Shown one piece after another: positions 1 to 11,771 of a stretch of 64,000 nt of DNA; the stretch's first letter is position 1, and each line of letters begins with the position of its first letter. Source of the DNA: Anaeramoeba ignava (lineage: Eukaryota > Metamonada > Anaeramoebidae). The stretch is from positions 124,001-188,000 of the forward strand of contig JAPDFW010000062.1 of NCBI GenBank assembly GCA_028826165.1, read 5' to 3'. The position numbers and the translations under genes were made by a program. The notes beneath the pieces were generated by a model. That model saw nothing but the letters and a program-made list of their open reading frames with translations. It searched no databases and was not told where the DNA came from.

Positions 1-3000
1 AAAACAAAAAAAAAAAAAAGAAAAAGAAAACCAAAAGAAAAAAAAAAAAAAAAAGAAAAAGAAAGAAAAAAGAAAAAAAGAAAAGAAAAGAAAAAAAAAG
101 AAGAAAAGAAAAAGAATTGAACAGGAAAGAAAAAAAAGAAGAAAGAAAAGATAGAAAGAAAAATGAAAATAAAAAGAAAAACAAAAAAAAGAAAAAGAAA
201 AAAAAACAGGAAAGAAAAAAAAAGAAAAATAGAAAGATTCAAAAAGAAAAGAAAAAGCTGAAACAGGAAAGAAAAAGAAAGACTTCCTCGTGAAAAAAGA
301 AAAAAATGGAGAAAAGGAAAGAAAAACAAAAAGAAGAAAAAGAAAAAAAGGAACAGGAAAGAAAACAAAAAGAAGAACAAGAAAAAAAGGAACAGGAAAG
401 AAAACAAAAAGAAAAGGAAAGAAAACAAAAAGAGAAAGAAAAAAAGGAACAGGAAAGAAAAAAAAAAGAAAAAGAAAGAAAACAAAAAGAGAAAGAAAAA
501 AAGGAACAGGAAAGAAAACAAAAAGAAAAAGAAAGAAAACAAAAAGAAAAAGAAGAACAAGAAAGAATAAAAAAAGAAAAAGGAAAAATTCATTCCAAAA
601 CAAGTTCAGAAACACATTCAGAAGATTCAGAAACAGAAGATTCAGAAACAGATGAATCAAAACATGTTGATTCAGAAACAGATTCAGAAATAGATTCAGA
701 AATAGATTCAGAGACACATTCAGAAATAGATTCAGAAACAGATTCAGAAACAGATGATCCAAATATTGTAAAAGAACAAAAAGAAAAAGAAATAAAAAAA
801 TTAGATTCTATTCACAGATCAAAATCACTTCAAAAAAAGCCTCTTCCAATCACACAAATTGAAAACAAAAACCCTGTTCAATTTCCAAAATCAATTCAAA
901 ATCTAAATCAGAATCTAAATCTAAATCTAAATCAAAATCAAAATCAAAATCTAAATCAAAATCAAAATCAAATTCAAATTCAAAATCAAAATCAAAATCC
1001 AATTCAAATTCAAAATCAAAATCAAAATCAATATCAAATTCAAATTCAAAATCAAAATCAATATCAAAATCAAAATCAAAATCAAAATCAAAATCAAAAT
1101 CAATATCAATATCAAAATCAATATCAAAATCAAAATCAAAATCAAAATCAATATCAAAATCAATATCAAAATCAAAATCAAAATCAAAATCAAAATCAAA
1201 ATCAAAATCAAATTCGAAATAGATATTCTCCTCGTTACAATCCTTCTCGTTATAATCCTCCTCGAGGACTTCCTCGTGCTAGAATTGGTCTTGACCCAGG
1301 TCTATTAAATGATATGAAAAATAGAGGAAGGCAAGCAAATAACAAAAAATTACCAGTTAATCATAATCACAATCCGATGATAGAAAATAATCAACATAAA
1401 CAAAAAGAAGAACAAGAAAGAAAACAAAGAGAACAAGAAAGAAAAGCAGAAGAAACAAGATTAAGAATTCAAAAAGAAAAAGAAGCAGAAGAAACAAGAA
1501 TAAGAGAACAAGAAAGAAAAGCAGAAGAACTAAGATTAAGAATTCAAAAAGAAGCAGAAGAAACAAGATTAAGAATTCAAAAAGAAGCAGAAGAAACAAG
1601 ATTAAGAATTCAAAAACAAAGAGAAGCAGAAGAAAGATTAAGAATTCAAAAAGAAGAAACAAGATTAAAAATTCAAAGAGAAGCAGAAGAATTAAGATTA
1701 AGAACTCAAAAAGAAAAAGAAGAACAAGAAAGAAAACAAAGAGAAGCAGAAGAAACAAGATTAAGAAAACAAAGAGAAGCAGAAGAAACAAGATTAAAAA
1801 TTCAAAGAGAAGCAGAAGAAACAAGATTAAGAATTCAAAGAGAAAAAGAAGAAAAAGAAGAAACAAGATTAAGAATTCAAAAAGAAGCAGAAGAAACAAG
1901 ATTAAGAATTCAAAAACAAAGAGAAGCAGAAGAAAGATTAAGAATTCAAAAAGAAGCAGAAGAAACAAGATTAAAAATTCAAAAAGAAAGAGAAGCAGAA
2001 GAATTAAGATTAAGAACTCAAAAAGAAAAAGAAGAAACAAGATTAAGAAAACAAAGAGAAGCAGAAGAAACAAGATTAAGAAAACAAAGAGAAGCAGAAG
2101 AATTAAGATTAAGAATTCAAAGAGAAGCAGAACAAGAAAGATTAAGAATTCAAAGAGAAGCAGAAAGATTAAGAATTCAAAGAGAAGCAGAAAGATTAAG
2201 AATTCAAAGAGAAACAGAAGAAAGATTAAGAATTCAAAAAGAAGCAGAAGAAAGATTAAGAATTCAAAGAGAAGCAGAAGAAAGATTAAGAATTCAAAGA
2301 GAAGCAGAAGAAAGATTAAGAATTCAAAGAGAAGCAGAAGAAAGATTAAGAAAACAAAGAGAAGCAGAAGAACAAGAAAGATTAAGAATTCAAAGAGAAA
2401 CAGAAGAAAGATTAAGAACAAAAAGAAGCACAAGAAAGATTAAGAATTCAAAAACAAAAAGAAGAAAGATTAAGAATTCAAAGAGAAGCAGAAAAAAGAT
2501 TAAGAATTCAAAATCAAAACAAAAAACAAAACGAAAATCAAAATGAACAAAACAATTCAAATGAATATCTAAACCAGATTCCATTACCAAAAAAAACAAA
2601 AAGATTAGGTTCTATTCGCAGACCAAAAGCACCTCGAAAAAAACATCAATCAGAAAAACCTTCTGAACTTTTAAAAAAACCATCACTTCCAATTACAAAA
2701 ATTGAAAACAAAAACCCTATTATAAATCAAAACCCAATTCGAAATAGATCTCCTCCTCGTTACAATCCTCCTCGAGGACTTCCTCGTGCTGGAATTGGTC
2801 TTGACTCAGGACTATTAAATGTTTTGAAAAATCGAGGAAGAAATCAGGGAGCTCCTCGTGGTAGATTTGGCAATAAAAAAAATCAAAACGGACAAACCAA
2901 ACCAAAACCAAAACCAAAACCAGAATCAGAATCAGAATCAGAATCAGAATCAGAACCAATAAGAACCAATTAAGTTCTATTCGCAGACCAAAAGCACCTA

Positions 3001-3212
3001 GAAAAAAACATCAATCAGAAAAACCTTCTGAACTTTTAAAAAAACTATCACTTCCAATTACAAAAATTGAAAACAAAAGTCCTATTATAAATCAAAACCC
3101 AATTCAAAATATAACTCCTCCTCGTTACAATCCTCCTCGAGGACTTCCTCGTGCTGGAATTGGTCTTGACTCAGGACTATTAAATGCTATGAAAAATCGA
3201 GGAAGAAAATAA
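1..3212 (+). CDS. Gene A: charged single-helix/coiled-coil protein with repeated C-terminal module (5' partial, frame-disrupted)
   Basis: I do not recognise this family. The longest open stretch is 306-2546. It starts in a purine-only K/E/R tract, then an acidic S/E/D-T stretch (about 600-750), a polyQN tract (about 900-1210), a P/R-rich module (about 1220-1340), and a long ERLRIQREAEE-type charged repeat (1390-2450) typical of a single alpha-helix or coiled coil. Near 2415 the repeat slips frame (two bases short of the repeat norm). The +1 frame then runs to a stop at 2971-2973 through a conserved module containing PPRGLPRAGIGLD and GLLN. A partial tandem copy of the same module follows in a third frame and ends at 3212. 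By comparison with gene B the true N-terminus should lie left of the window. Either a decaying gene or one with sequencing slips. Confidence 0.55.
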
Positions 3213-4080
3213 TCATTTTTTTTTCTTTTTTCTTTTTTCTTTTTCCTTTTTTCTTTAAAATCAATTTTCAAATCAATTTCCAAATCAATTTTTAAATCAA
3301 TTTTTATATCAATTTTTATATCAATTTAGAAATCAATTTCCAAATCAATTTCCAAATCAATTTTCAAATCAATTTTTATATTAATTTTTATATCAATTTT
3401 TAAATCAATTTTCAAATCAATTTTTATATTAATTTCCAAATCAATTTCCAAATCAATTTCCAAATCAATTTTCAAATCAATTTTTATATTAATTTTTATA
3501 TTAATTTTTATATCAATTTTTAAATCAATTTAGAAATCAATTTTTAAATCAATTTAGAAATCAATTTTTAAATCAATTTTTAAATCAATTTTTAAATCAA
3601 TTTTTAAATCAATTTTTAAATCAATTTCTATATCAATTTTGGAATCAATTTTGGAATCAATTTTGAAATCAATTTCTAAATTAATTTTTAAATCAATTTA
3701 GAAATCAATTTAGAAATCAATTTTTATATTAATTCCCAAATCAATTTTTATATCAATTTTGAAATCAATTTCCAAATCAATTTTTGAATCAATTTTTATA
3801 TCAATTTTTATATCAATTTCCAAATCAATTTCCAAATCAATTTTCAAATCAATTTTTATATCAATTTTTATATTAATTTTTATATCAATTTTTAAATCAA
3901 TTTAGAAATCAATTTTTAAATCAATTTAGAAATCAATTTTTAAATCAATTTTTATATCAATTTCTATATCAATTTTGGAATCAATTTTGGAATCAATTTT
4001 GAAATCAATTTCCAAATCAATTTTTATATCAATTTTTAAATCAATTTAGAAATTAATTTAGATTTAAAAAAATTTCTTAA
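3213..4080. repeat. 12-bp AATCAATTT minisatellite between genes A and B
   Basis: About 70 imperfect copies of a 12-bp unit made of aaatcaattt plus two variable bases (TT, CC, AG or TA). No convincing ORF. The same array recurs at 6183-6690, so it is part of the duplicated gene unit. Confidence 0.85.
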
Positions 4081-4125
4081 AAAACAAAAACCAAAATTCA
4101 TTTTTTTTCTTTCATTTTAAAAAAA
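4066..4125 (+). promoter_or_regulatory. Probable core promoter/5' leader of gene B
   Basis: AT-rich leader ending in a T-run with the element TTCATTTTTTTT at about 4098, some 25 bp before the ATG. The same sequence precedes gene C almost base for base, and similar T-runs precede most genes in the window. Promoter role is inferred from position and recurrence. Confidence 0.4.
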
Positions 4126-6146
4126 ATGGATTGGATTTTTGTTCCAGATGATATGGAAAAATCATTTAAAACAGTATTAACAAATCTTATATTTTTAAAA
4201 GATGATAAAAATGCAAAAAGGAAAAAAATGAGAGATTTAAGAAAAAAAATTACAAGTTTTGAGACAGAACAAAAAGAAAAAGAAAAAGAAAAATTAAAAG
4301 AACAAAAAGAAGAGAAAGAAAAAATAATAAAAGAAAAAGAGGAAAAAAAAGAAAAAAAAAGAAAAAAAAAAAAAAAAAAAAAAGAAAGAAAACAAAAAGA
4401 ATGAAGAAAAAGGAAACAGGAAAAAAGAAAAAAAAAGAAAAAGAAAAAGAAAAAAAAAAAAAAAAGAAAAGAAAACAAAAAGAAAAAGAAAAAGAAAGAA
4501 AAACAAAAAGAAAAAGAAGAAAAAGGGCGAAAAATGAAAAAGAAAAAACAAAAAAAAGAAAGAAAAAGAGAAAGAAAAAAAGAAAAAGAAAGAATGAAGA
4601 AAGAAAAGAAAAAGAAAAAGAAAAAAAAAGAAATGCTGAACCAAGAAAAGCTGAAAAGAAAAAGAAAAAGAAAGAAAAAAAAAGAGAAAAAAAAGAAAAG
4701 AAGAAAAAGAAGAAAAGAAAAAGAAAAAAAAAGAATTAAAAAAAAACCAAAAAAAAAGAAAAGAAGAAAAATGATGAAAAGAAAAAGAAAGAATTAAAAA
4801 GAAAAAGAAATGAACCAAAAAGCGCTGAACCAAGAAGAAAGAAAAAAAAAGAGAAAGAAAGAAAAGAAGAAAAAAAAAGAAAAAGAAAAGAAAGAAAAAG
4901 AAAGAAAAAAAAAAGAAAAAGAAAAAGAAAAAAAGAAAAAGAAAGAAAACCAAAAAGAAAAAGAAAGAAAAAAAAAGAAAAAGAAGAACAAGAAAAACCA
5001 AAAGATAAAAGCTGAAAGAAAACAAAAAGAAAAAGAAGAACAAGAAAAAAAGAAAAAGAAAGAATAAAAAAAGAAAAAGAAGAACAAAAAAAAGAAAAAG
5101 AAAAAGAAAGAAAACAAAAAGAAAAAGAAGAACAAGAAAAAAAGGAACAAGAAAGAATAAAAAAAGAGAAAGAAGAACAAGAAAGAAAACAAAGAGAAGC
5201 AGAAGAATTAAGAATAAAAATTCAAAAACAAGCAGAAGAAACAAAATTAAGAATTCAAAAACAAGCAGAAGAAACAAGATTAAGAAAACAAAAAGAAAAA
5301 GAAGAACAAGAAAGAAAAGCAGAAGAAAAAAAATTAAGAATTCAAAGAGAAGCAGAAGAAACAAGATTAAGAATTCAAAAACAAAAAGAAGAAGAAAGAT
5401 TAAGAAAACAAAAAGAAAAAGAAGAACAAGAAAGAAAAGAAGAAGAAACAAAATTAAGAATTCAAAGAGAAGCAGAAGAAACAAGATTAAGAATTCAAAA
5501 ACAAAAAGAAGAAGAAGAAAGAAAAGCAGAAGAATTAAGAATAAAAATTCAAAAACAAGCAGAAGAAACAAAATTAAGAATTCAAAGAGAAGCAGAAGAA
5601 ACAAGATTAAGAATTCAAAAACAAAAAGAAGAAGAAAGATTAAGAATTCAAAAACAAAAAGAAGAAGAAAGATTAAGAAAACAAAAAGAAAAAGAAGAAC
5701 AAGAAAGAAAAGAAGAAGAAACAAAATTAAGAATTCAAAGAGAAGCAGAAGAAACAAGATTAAGAATTCAAAAACAAAGAGAAGCAGAAGAAACAAGATT
5801 AAGAATTCAAAATCAAAACAAAAACCAAAACGAAAATCAAAATGAACAAAACAATTCAAATGAATATCTAAACCAGATTCCATTACCAAAAGAAACAAAA
5901 AAATTAGGTTCTATTCGCAGGCCAAAAGCACCTCGAAAAAAACATCAATCAGAAAAACCTTCTGAACTTTTAAAAAAACCATCACTTCCAATTACAAAAA
6001 TTGAAAACAAAAGCCCTATTATAAATCAAAAACCAATTCAAAATATAACTCCTCCTCGTTACAATCCTCCTCGAGGACTTCCTCGTGCTGGAATTGGTCT
6101 TGACCAAGGACTATTAAATGTTTTGAAAAATCGAGGAAGAAAATAA
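4126..6146 (+). CDS. Gene B: MDWIF-family charged-helix protein (frameshifted in A-runs)
   Basis: The start is chosen at 4126 because the same 51-residue N-terminal block (MDWIFVPDDMEKSF to ETEQKE) begins gene C. Then comes a K/E-rich tract (4270-5190) read in at least two frames: the first frame stops at 4404, another is open 4810-5067, and a third is open 5016-6146. The last frame carries the RLRIQREAEE helix repeat (5196-5810) and the conserved C-terminal module seen in gene A (SIRRPKAPRKK, then PPRGLPRAGIGLD and GLLN, then KNRGRK and stop). The frame changes fall in A-homopolymers. The original product was probably about 670 residues; function unknown. Either a pseudogene or an intact gene with assembly slips. 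Confidence 0.5.
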
Positions 6147-6690
6147 TCATTTTTTTTCTTTTTTTTTTTTTCTTTTTCCTTTTTTCTTTAAAATCAATTT
6201 TCAAATCAATTTCCAAATCAATTTTTATATCAATTTCCAAATCAATTTCCAAATCAATTTTTATATCAATTTCCAAATCAATTTCCAAATCAATTTTTGA
6301 ATCAATTTTTAAATCAATTTTTATATCAATTTCCAAATCAATTTTTATATCAATTTCCAAATCAATTTTTAAATCAATTTTCAAATCAATTTTTGAATCA
6401 ATTTTTATATCAATTTAGAAATCAATTTAGAAATCAATTTTTATATCAATTTTTAAATCAATTTTAAATCAATTTAGAAATCAATTTTTATATCAATTTA
6501 GAAATCAATTTTTAAATCAATTTTCAAATCAATTTTCAAATCAATTTTTATATCAATTTAGAAATCAATTTCCAAATCAATTTTTATATCAATTTTGAAA
6601 TCAATTTAGGAATAAATTTCCAAATCAATTTCCAAATCAATTTCCAAATCAATTTTTATATCAATTTTTATATCAATTTAGAAATTAATT
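6147..6690. repeat. 12-bp AATCAATTT minisatellite, second copy
   Basis: Same unit and same position relative to the genes as 3213-4080, but shorter. The minus strand reads as KIDLEIDI repeats, which I treat as a shadow. Confidence 0.85.
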
Positions 6691-6699
6691 TAAATTGAA

Positions 6700-6759
6700 A
6701 AAAAATTTCTTAAAAAACAAAAACCAAAATTCATTTTTTTTTCTTTCATTTTAAAAAAA
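6700..6759 (+). promoter_or_regulatory. Probable core promoter/5' leader of gene C
   Basis: Nearly identical to the 60 bp before gene B, including the TTCATTTTTTTT element at about 6730 and the A-run just before ATG. Confidence 0.4.
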
Positions 6760-8088
6760 ATGGATTGGATTTTTGTTCCAGATGATATGGAAAAATCATT
6801 TAAAACAGTATTAACAAATCTTATATTTTTAAAAGATGATAAAAATGCAAAAAGGAAAAAAATGAGAGATTTAAGAAAAAAAATTACAAGTTTTGAGACA
6901 GAACAAAAAGAAATAAAGTCACCATCGCATCAAAATTTTATCAAAGAAATTCAAGAAGAAACTAAAAAAAACCAAAATGCAAAAGATTCACAAACAAATT
7001 CAAAATCAATTTCAAAATCAAAATCAATTTCATTTTCAGAATCAGAATCAAATTCAAAATCAAATTCAAAATCAAAATCAGAATCTAAATCTGAATCTAA
7101 ATCTGAATCTAAATCAAAATCTAAATCTAAATCAAAATCTAAATCAAAATCAAAATCAAAATCAAATTTAAATCAAATTCAAAATCAAAATCAAAATCTA
7201 ATTCAAAATCAAATTCAATTTCATTTTCAGAATCAGAATCAAAATCAAATTCAAAATCAAAATCAAATTCAAAATCAAAATCAAAATCTAAATCTAAATC
7301 AGAATCTAAATCAAAATCTAAATCTAAATCAAAATCTAAATCAAAATCAAAATCAAATTCTAAATCAAAATCAAAATCAAAATCAAAATCAAATTCAAAA
7401 TCAAAATCAATTTCATTTTCAGAATCAAATTCAAATTCAAAATCAAAATCAAAATCAAAACAGAAATCAAAATCAATTTCATTTTCAGAATCAAATTCAA
7501 ATTCAAAATCAAAATCAAATTCAAATTCAAAATCAAAATCAAATTCAAAATTAAATTCAAAAAAAGATTCAAAAATAGATTCAAAAAAAGATCCAAAATC
7601 AAATTCAAATCCAAAAATAGATCCAAAATTAAATTCAAAACCAAAATCAAAATCTAAATCAAAATCAAAATCAAAATCAAAATCAAAATTAAAATCAAAA
7701 TCAAATTCAAAATCAAATTCAAAATCAAAATCAAAATCAAATTCAAAATCAAAATCAAAATCAAAATCAGAATCTAAATCAAAATCAGAATCAAAATTAA
7801 AATCAAAATCAAAATCAAAATTAAAATCAAAATCAAAATCAAAATCAAAATCAAAATCAAAATCAAAATCAAAATCAGAATTAAAATCAAAATCAAAATC
7901 AAAATCAAAACCAAAATCAAAATCAAAATCAGAATTAAAACCAAAATCAAAATCAAAATCAAAATCAAAATCAAAACTCAAAATTAAAATCAAAATCAAA
8001 ATCAAAATCAAAAACAGATTCAAAAACAGATTCAAAAACCATTTCAGAATCAGATTCAAAAACAAAAGATTCAACAAAAAATGATTGA
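6760..8088 (+). CDS. Gene C: chimeric MDWIF N-terminus plus S/K-rich tail
   Basis: The first 51 codons match gene B. The protein then diverges (from EIKSPSHQNF) into an S/K/E-rich tail instead of the charged helix. In frame, the S/K reading slips near 7160 into an N/Q reading that stops at 7552-7554. The S/K reading stays open in the next frame, returns to the original frame near 7975, and stops at 8086-8088, so the two slips cancel. Beyond that TGA the frame stays open through a conserved RNLKKD end to a TAA at 8176-8178. That end and its 3' flank are the same as in the RRM genes, so the tail was acquired from that family. Function unknown; probably a nuclear or disordered protein. Confidence 0.5.
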
Positions 8089-8172
8089 AAATTAAATTCA
8101 AAAAAAAATTTAAAATCAATATCAAAATCAAAATCAAATCCAAAAAAAGATTTAAAAAGAAATCTAAAAAAA

Positions 8173-8548
8173 GATTAAATAGAAATATTTCCAAATTAAT
8201 ATCAAAAAAAAGGAAAATAAATAATTAATAAAATTAATAAATAAAATTCATTAAATAAAATAATTTGAAATTTGAAATTAAATTTGATTAAATTTGATCA
8301 AAATTCATTTTTCATTTTCCAATTTTTTTTAAAAGTAAAAAAAAAATTTTATTCTTTTATATTGATTTATTTATAAAATTTACAAAAAGAAAATAATAAA
8401 ATAATAAAATAATTTTATATTTAAAAAATTAATTTCAATTATAAAAATAAAATTATCCACTTTTTCAAATTCATTTTTTTTCTTTTTATTTTTTGGAATA
8501 AATTAAATATAAAAAATATAAAAATAGGAACAAAATAGAAACAACATA
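8173..8548. promoter_or_regulatory. Shared intergenic cassette, copy 1 (upstream of RRM gene 1)
   Basis: About 370 bp beginning gattaaatag, passing tttgatcaaaattcattt and aaattatccactttttc, and ending in aaaaatag-ggaacaaaa just before the ATG. Seven copies precede the seven RRM genes, so it likely holds the 3' end of one gene and the promoter of the next. A TTCATTTTTTTT run lies about 75 bp before the start codon. Confidence 0.6.
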
Positions 8549-11500
8549 ATGAATACAGAACAAAGTAATGCAACAGTTTATGTTGGTAATTTACCTTTTA
8601 GTATGACTGAAGAAGAAATTAAAACTGAATTTGGTAAAATTGCTAAAGTGTAAAAAATTTAATTCAAAAAAAATTTTGTAAATAAAAATAAATTAAAATT
8701 ATTTTTAATCTTTTATTTTTTGTTATTATTATTATTCTATTTTAAGTGTAAATGTTAGAATTGCCCAAAAAAGAGGACGTCCAGCAGGATATGCATTTGT
8801 TGAAATGAAAAATATGGAAGGAGCAAAAAAAGTTATTGATAAACTTAATGGAACTGAATTTTCAGGAAGAACAATTAAAGTTGAATTAGTCAGACCTCAA
8901 CAAACTCAACAAAATCAACAATATCAACAAAATCAAAAAAATCAACAAAATCAACAAAATCAACAAAATCAAAAAAAGGTAAATTGATTTTATTTTTTTT
9001 TGGAATAAATTTAATAAATTGAATTAAATTTAATTTGAAATATAAAAATAGAAACAAAATAAAAATAAAAAAATGTATGAACAAAAAAGTAACCGAGTAG
9101 TTTATATTAGCAATTTACCTTTAGATATGACTGAAGAAGAAATTAAATTCGAATTTTCTCAATTTGCTGAAGTGTAAAAAATCTAATTCAAAAAAAATTT
9201 TATAAATGGAAATAAATTAAGATTATTTATTTATTATTATTCTATTTTTAGTGTAAATGTTATACTTGTTCAAAAAAATGGACTTTTATCATTATTTGCA
9301 TTTGTTGAAATGAAAGATATAGAGGGAGCAAAAAAAGTTGTTTATGAAGTTAATGGAACAGAAGTTTCAGGAAGAAAAGTTCGAGTTGAATTAGCCAAAA
9401 CTCGACATTATCAACAATATCAACAAAATCAACAAAAGGTAAATTGATTTTGTTTTTTTTTGGAATAAATTAAATAAATTGAATTAAATTTAATTTGAAA
9501 TATAAAAATAGGAACAAAATAAAAATAACATAATGAATACACAACAAATTAATCCAAAAGTTTATATTGGTAATTTACCTTTTAGTATGACTGAAGAAGA
9601 AATCAAAACTGAATTTTCTAAATTTGCTAAAGTGTAAAAAATTTAATTCAAAAAAAATTTTGTAAATAAAAATAAATTAAAATTATTTTAATCTTTTATT
9701 TTTTGTTATTATTATTATTATTCTATTTTAAGTGTAAATGTTAGAATTGTCCAAAGAAGAGGACGTCCAGCAGGATATGCATTTGTTGAAATGAAAAATA
9801 TAGAAGGAGCAAAAAAAGTTATTGATAAACTTAATAGAACAGAATTTTCAGGAAATACAATTAAAGTTGAATTAGCCAGACCTCAACAAAATCAACAAAA
9901 TCAACAAAATCAACAAAATCAACAAAATCAACAAAATCAACAATATCAACAATATCAACAAAATCAACAATATCAACAAAATCAACAATATCAACAAAAT
10001 CAACAAAATCAACAAAATCAACAATATCAACAAAATCAACAAAATCAACAAAATCAACAATATCAACAAAATCAACAATATCAACAAAATCAACAATATC
10101 AACAAAATCAACAAAATCAACAAAATCAACAAAATCAACAAAATCAACAATATCAACAAAATCAACAATATCAACAATATCAACAATATCAACAAAATCA
10201 ACAAAATCAACAAAATCAACAATATCAACAATATCAACAATATCAACAATATCAACAAAATCAACAAAATCAACAAAATCAACAAAATCAACAAAATCAA
10301 CAAAATCAACAAAATCAAAAAAAGGTAAATTGATTTTATTTTTTTTTGGAATAAATTTAATAAATTGAATTAAATTTAATTTGAAATATAAAAATAGAAA
10401 CAAAATAAAAATAAAACAATGTATGAACAACAAAGTAACCGAGTAGTTTATATTAGCAATTTACCTTTAGATATGACTGAAGAAGAAATTAAATTCGAAT
10501 TTTCTCAATTTGCTGAAGTGTAAAAAATCTAATTCAAAAAATTTTATAAATGGAAATAAATTAAGATTATTTATTTATTATTATTCTATTTTTAGTGTAA
10601 ATGTTATACTTGTTCAAAAAAATGGACTTTTATCATTATTTGCATTTGTTGAAATGAAAGATATAGAGGGAGCAAAAAAAGTTGTTTATGAAGTTAATGG
10701 AACAGAAGTTTCAGGAAGAAAAATTAGAGTTGAATTAGTCAGACCTCAACATTATCAACAAAATCAACAAAATCAACAATATCAACAAAATCAACAATAT
10801 CAACAATATCAACAATATCAACAAAATCAACAAAATCAACAAAATCAACAAAATCAACAAAATCAACAAAATCAACAAAATCAACAAAATCAACAAAATC
10901 AACAAAATCAACAAAATCAACAAAATCAACAAAATCAACAAAATCAACAAAATCAACAAAATCAACAAAATCAACAAAATCAACAAAATCAACAATATCA
11001 ACAAAATCAACAATATCAACAATATCAACAAAATCAACAAAATCAACAATATCAACAATATCAACAAATAGTAAGTTAATTTTGATTTTGATTTTGATTT
11101 TGATTTTTGATTTTGATTTTATTTTTAATTTTAATTTTAATTTTAAGTCACAAACTTCTCAATTCCCACAAACAAGAGAAAAGCAAGAATTAATCAGAAG
11201 AAGAAGACAATCAAGAACCCCAAAAGAATTCAGCAAAACAAGAATTCATGTTTCAAATATTCCATTTAATATGAAAGATGAAGAATTTGCAAAAATATTC
11301 CAAAATTTTAAAACAAAAGAATGTAAAATTTCAAGAACAAAAATTGGAAAAAGTAAAGGATTTGGATTTGTTGAATTTGAATCACATGAAGATCAACAAA
11401 AAGCTCTTGAATTAAATGATAAAGAATTTGATGGAAGAAAAATTGGTGTTAAAGTTGCATTTGAATTACCTCCAAAAGAACTCAGTGAAACTCAAATTTA

Positions 11501-11771
11501 TGTTACAAATCTTTCACTTGATATGAAAGATGAAGAAATCGAAAAAATATTCCAAAATTTTAAAGCAAAAAAATGTAAAATTGTAAGATTGAGAGATGGA
11601 AAAAGTAAAGGATTTGGATTTGTTGAATTTGAATCACATGAAGATCAACAAAAATCTCTTGAATTAAATGATAAAGAATTTGATGGAAGAAAAATTGGTG
11701 TTAAAGTTGCATTTGAATTACCTAAAAGCGATGATTCTGATTACAATTCTGATTCCGATCCTGATTCCTGA
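8549..11771 (+). CDS. RRM gene 1: six-RRM protein with Q/N-rich linkers
   Basis: Exons by frame and repeat comparison: 8549-8649, 8747-8978, 9052-9173, 9252-9438, 9512-9633, 9733-10324, 10398-10519, 10596-11070, 11148-11771. Their sum is divisible by three and gives 858 residues. Four split RRMs each span two exons: RNP2 VYVGNLPF or VYISNLPL, then an intron after the valine codon, then RNP1 GYAFVEM or LFAFVEM. Each is followed by a QQNQQYQ linker of 10 to about 150 residues. The last exon has two more RRMs (IHVSNIPF and SKGFGFVEF), nucleolin-like. Predicted single-stranded RNA binding with prion-like linkers. Relative to gene 2, an extra T near 11769 truncates an S/K tail. Confidence 0.75.

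Noticed and set aside
951-2433. Long antisense ORFs rich in L/I/F across the Q/N and E/K regions
   Set aside because: They are the complement of hexamer and K/E codon repeats, which leave antisense frames open; no start context, splice sites or conserved domains.
4294-5898. 534-residue minus-strand FLFLLF ORF
   Set aside because: Antisense of the E/K/Q helix tract; composition effect.
7139-8194. Minus-strand DFDFDF/NLIL ORFs, also at 9861-10433, 12293-12578, 23197-23491, 26683-27130
   Set aside because: Shadows of TCAAAA or CAACAAAAT repeats; two-residue periodicity only.
8805-8987. Single-RRM small genes ending in KKVN or TNVN
   Set aside because: Phase and leader-length pattern of internal units favours exons of longer mRNAs; kept only as possible intron-retention isoforms.
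9880-10330. CRISPR-like direct repeat array
   Set aside because: Contiguous 9-bp coding microsatellite without spacers, in a eukaryotic gene.
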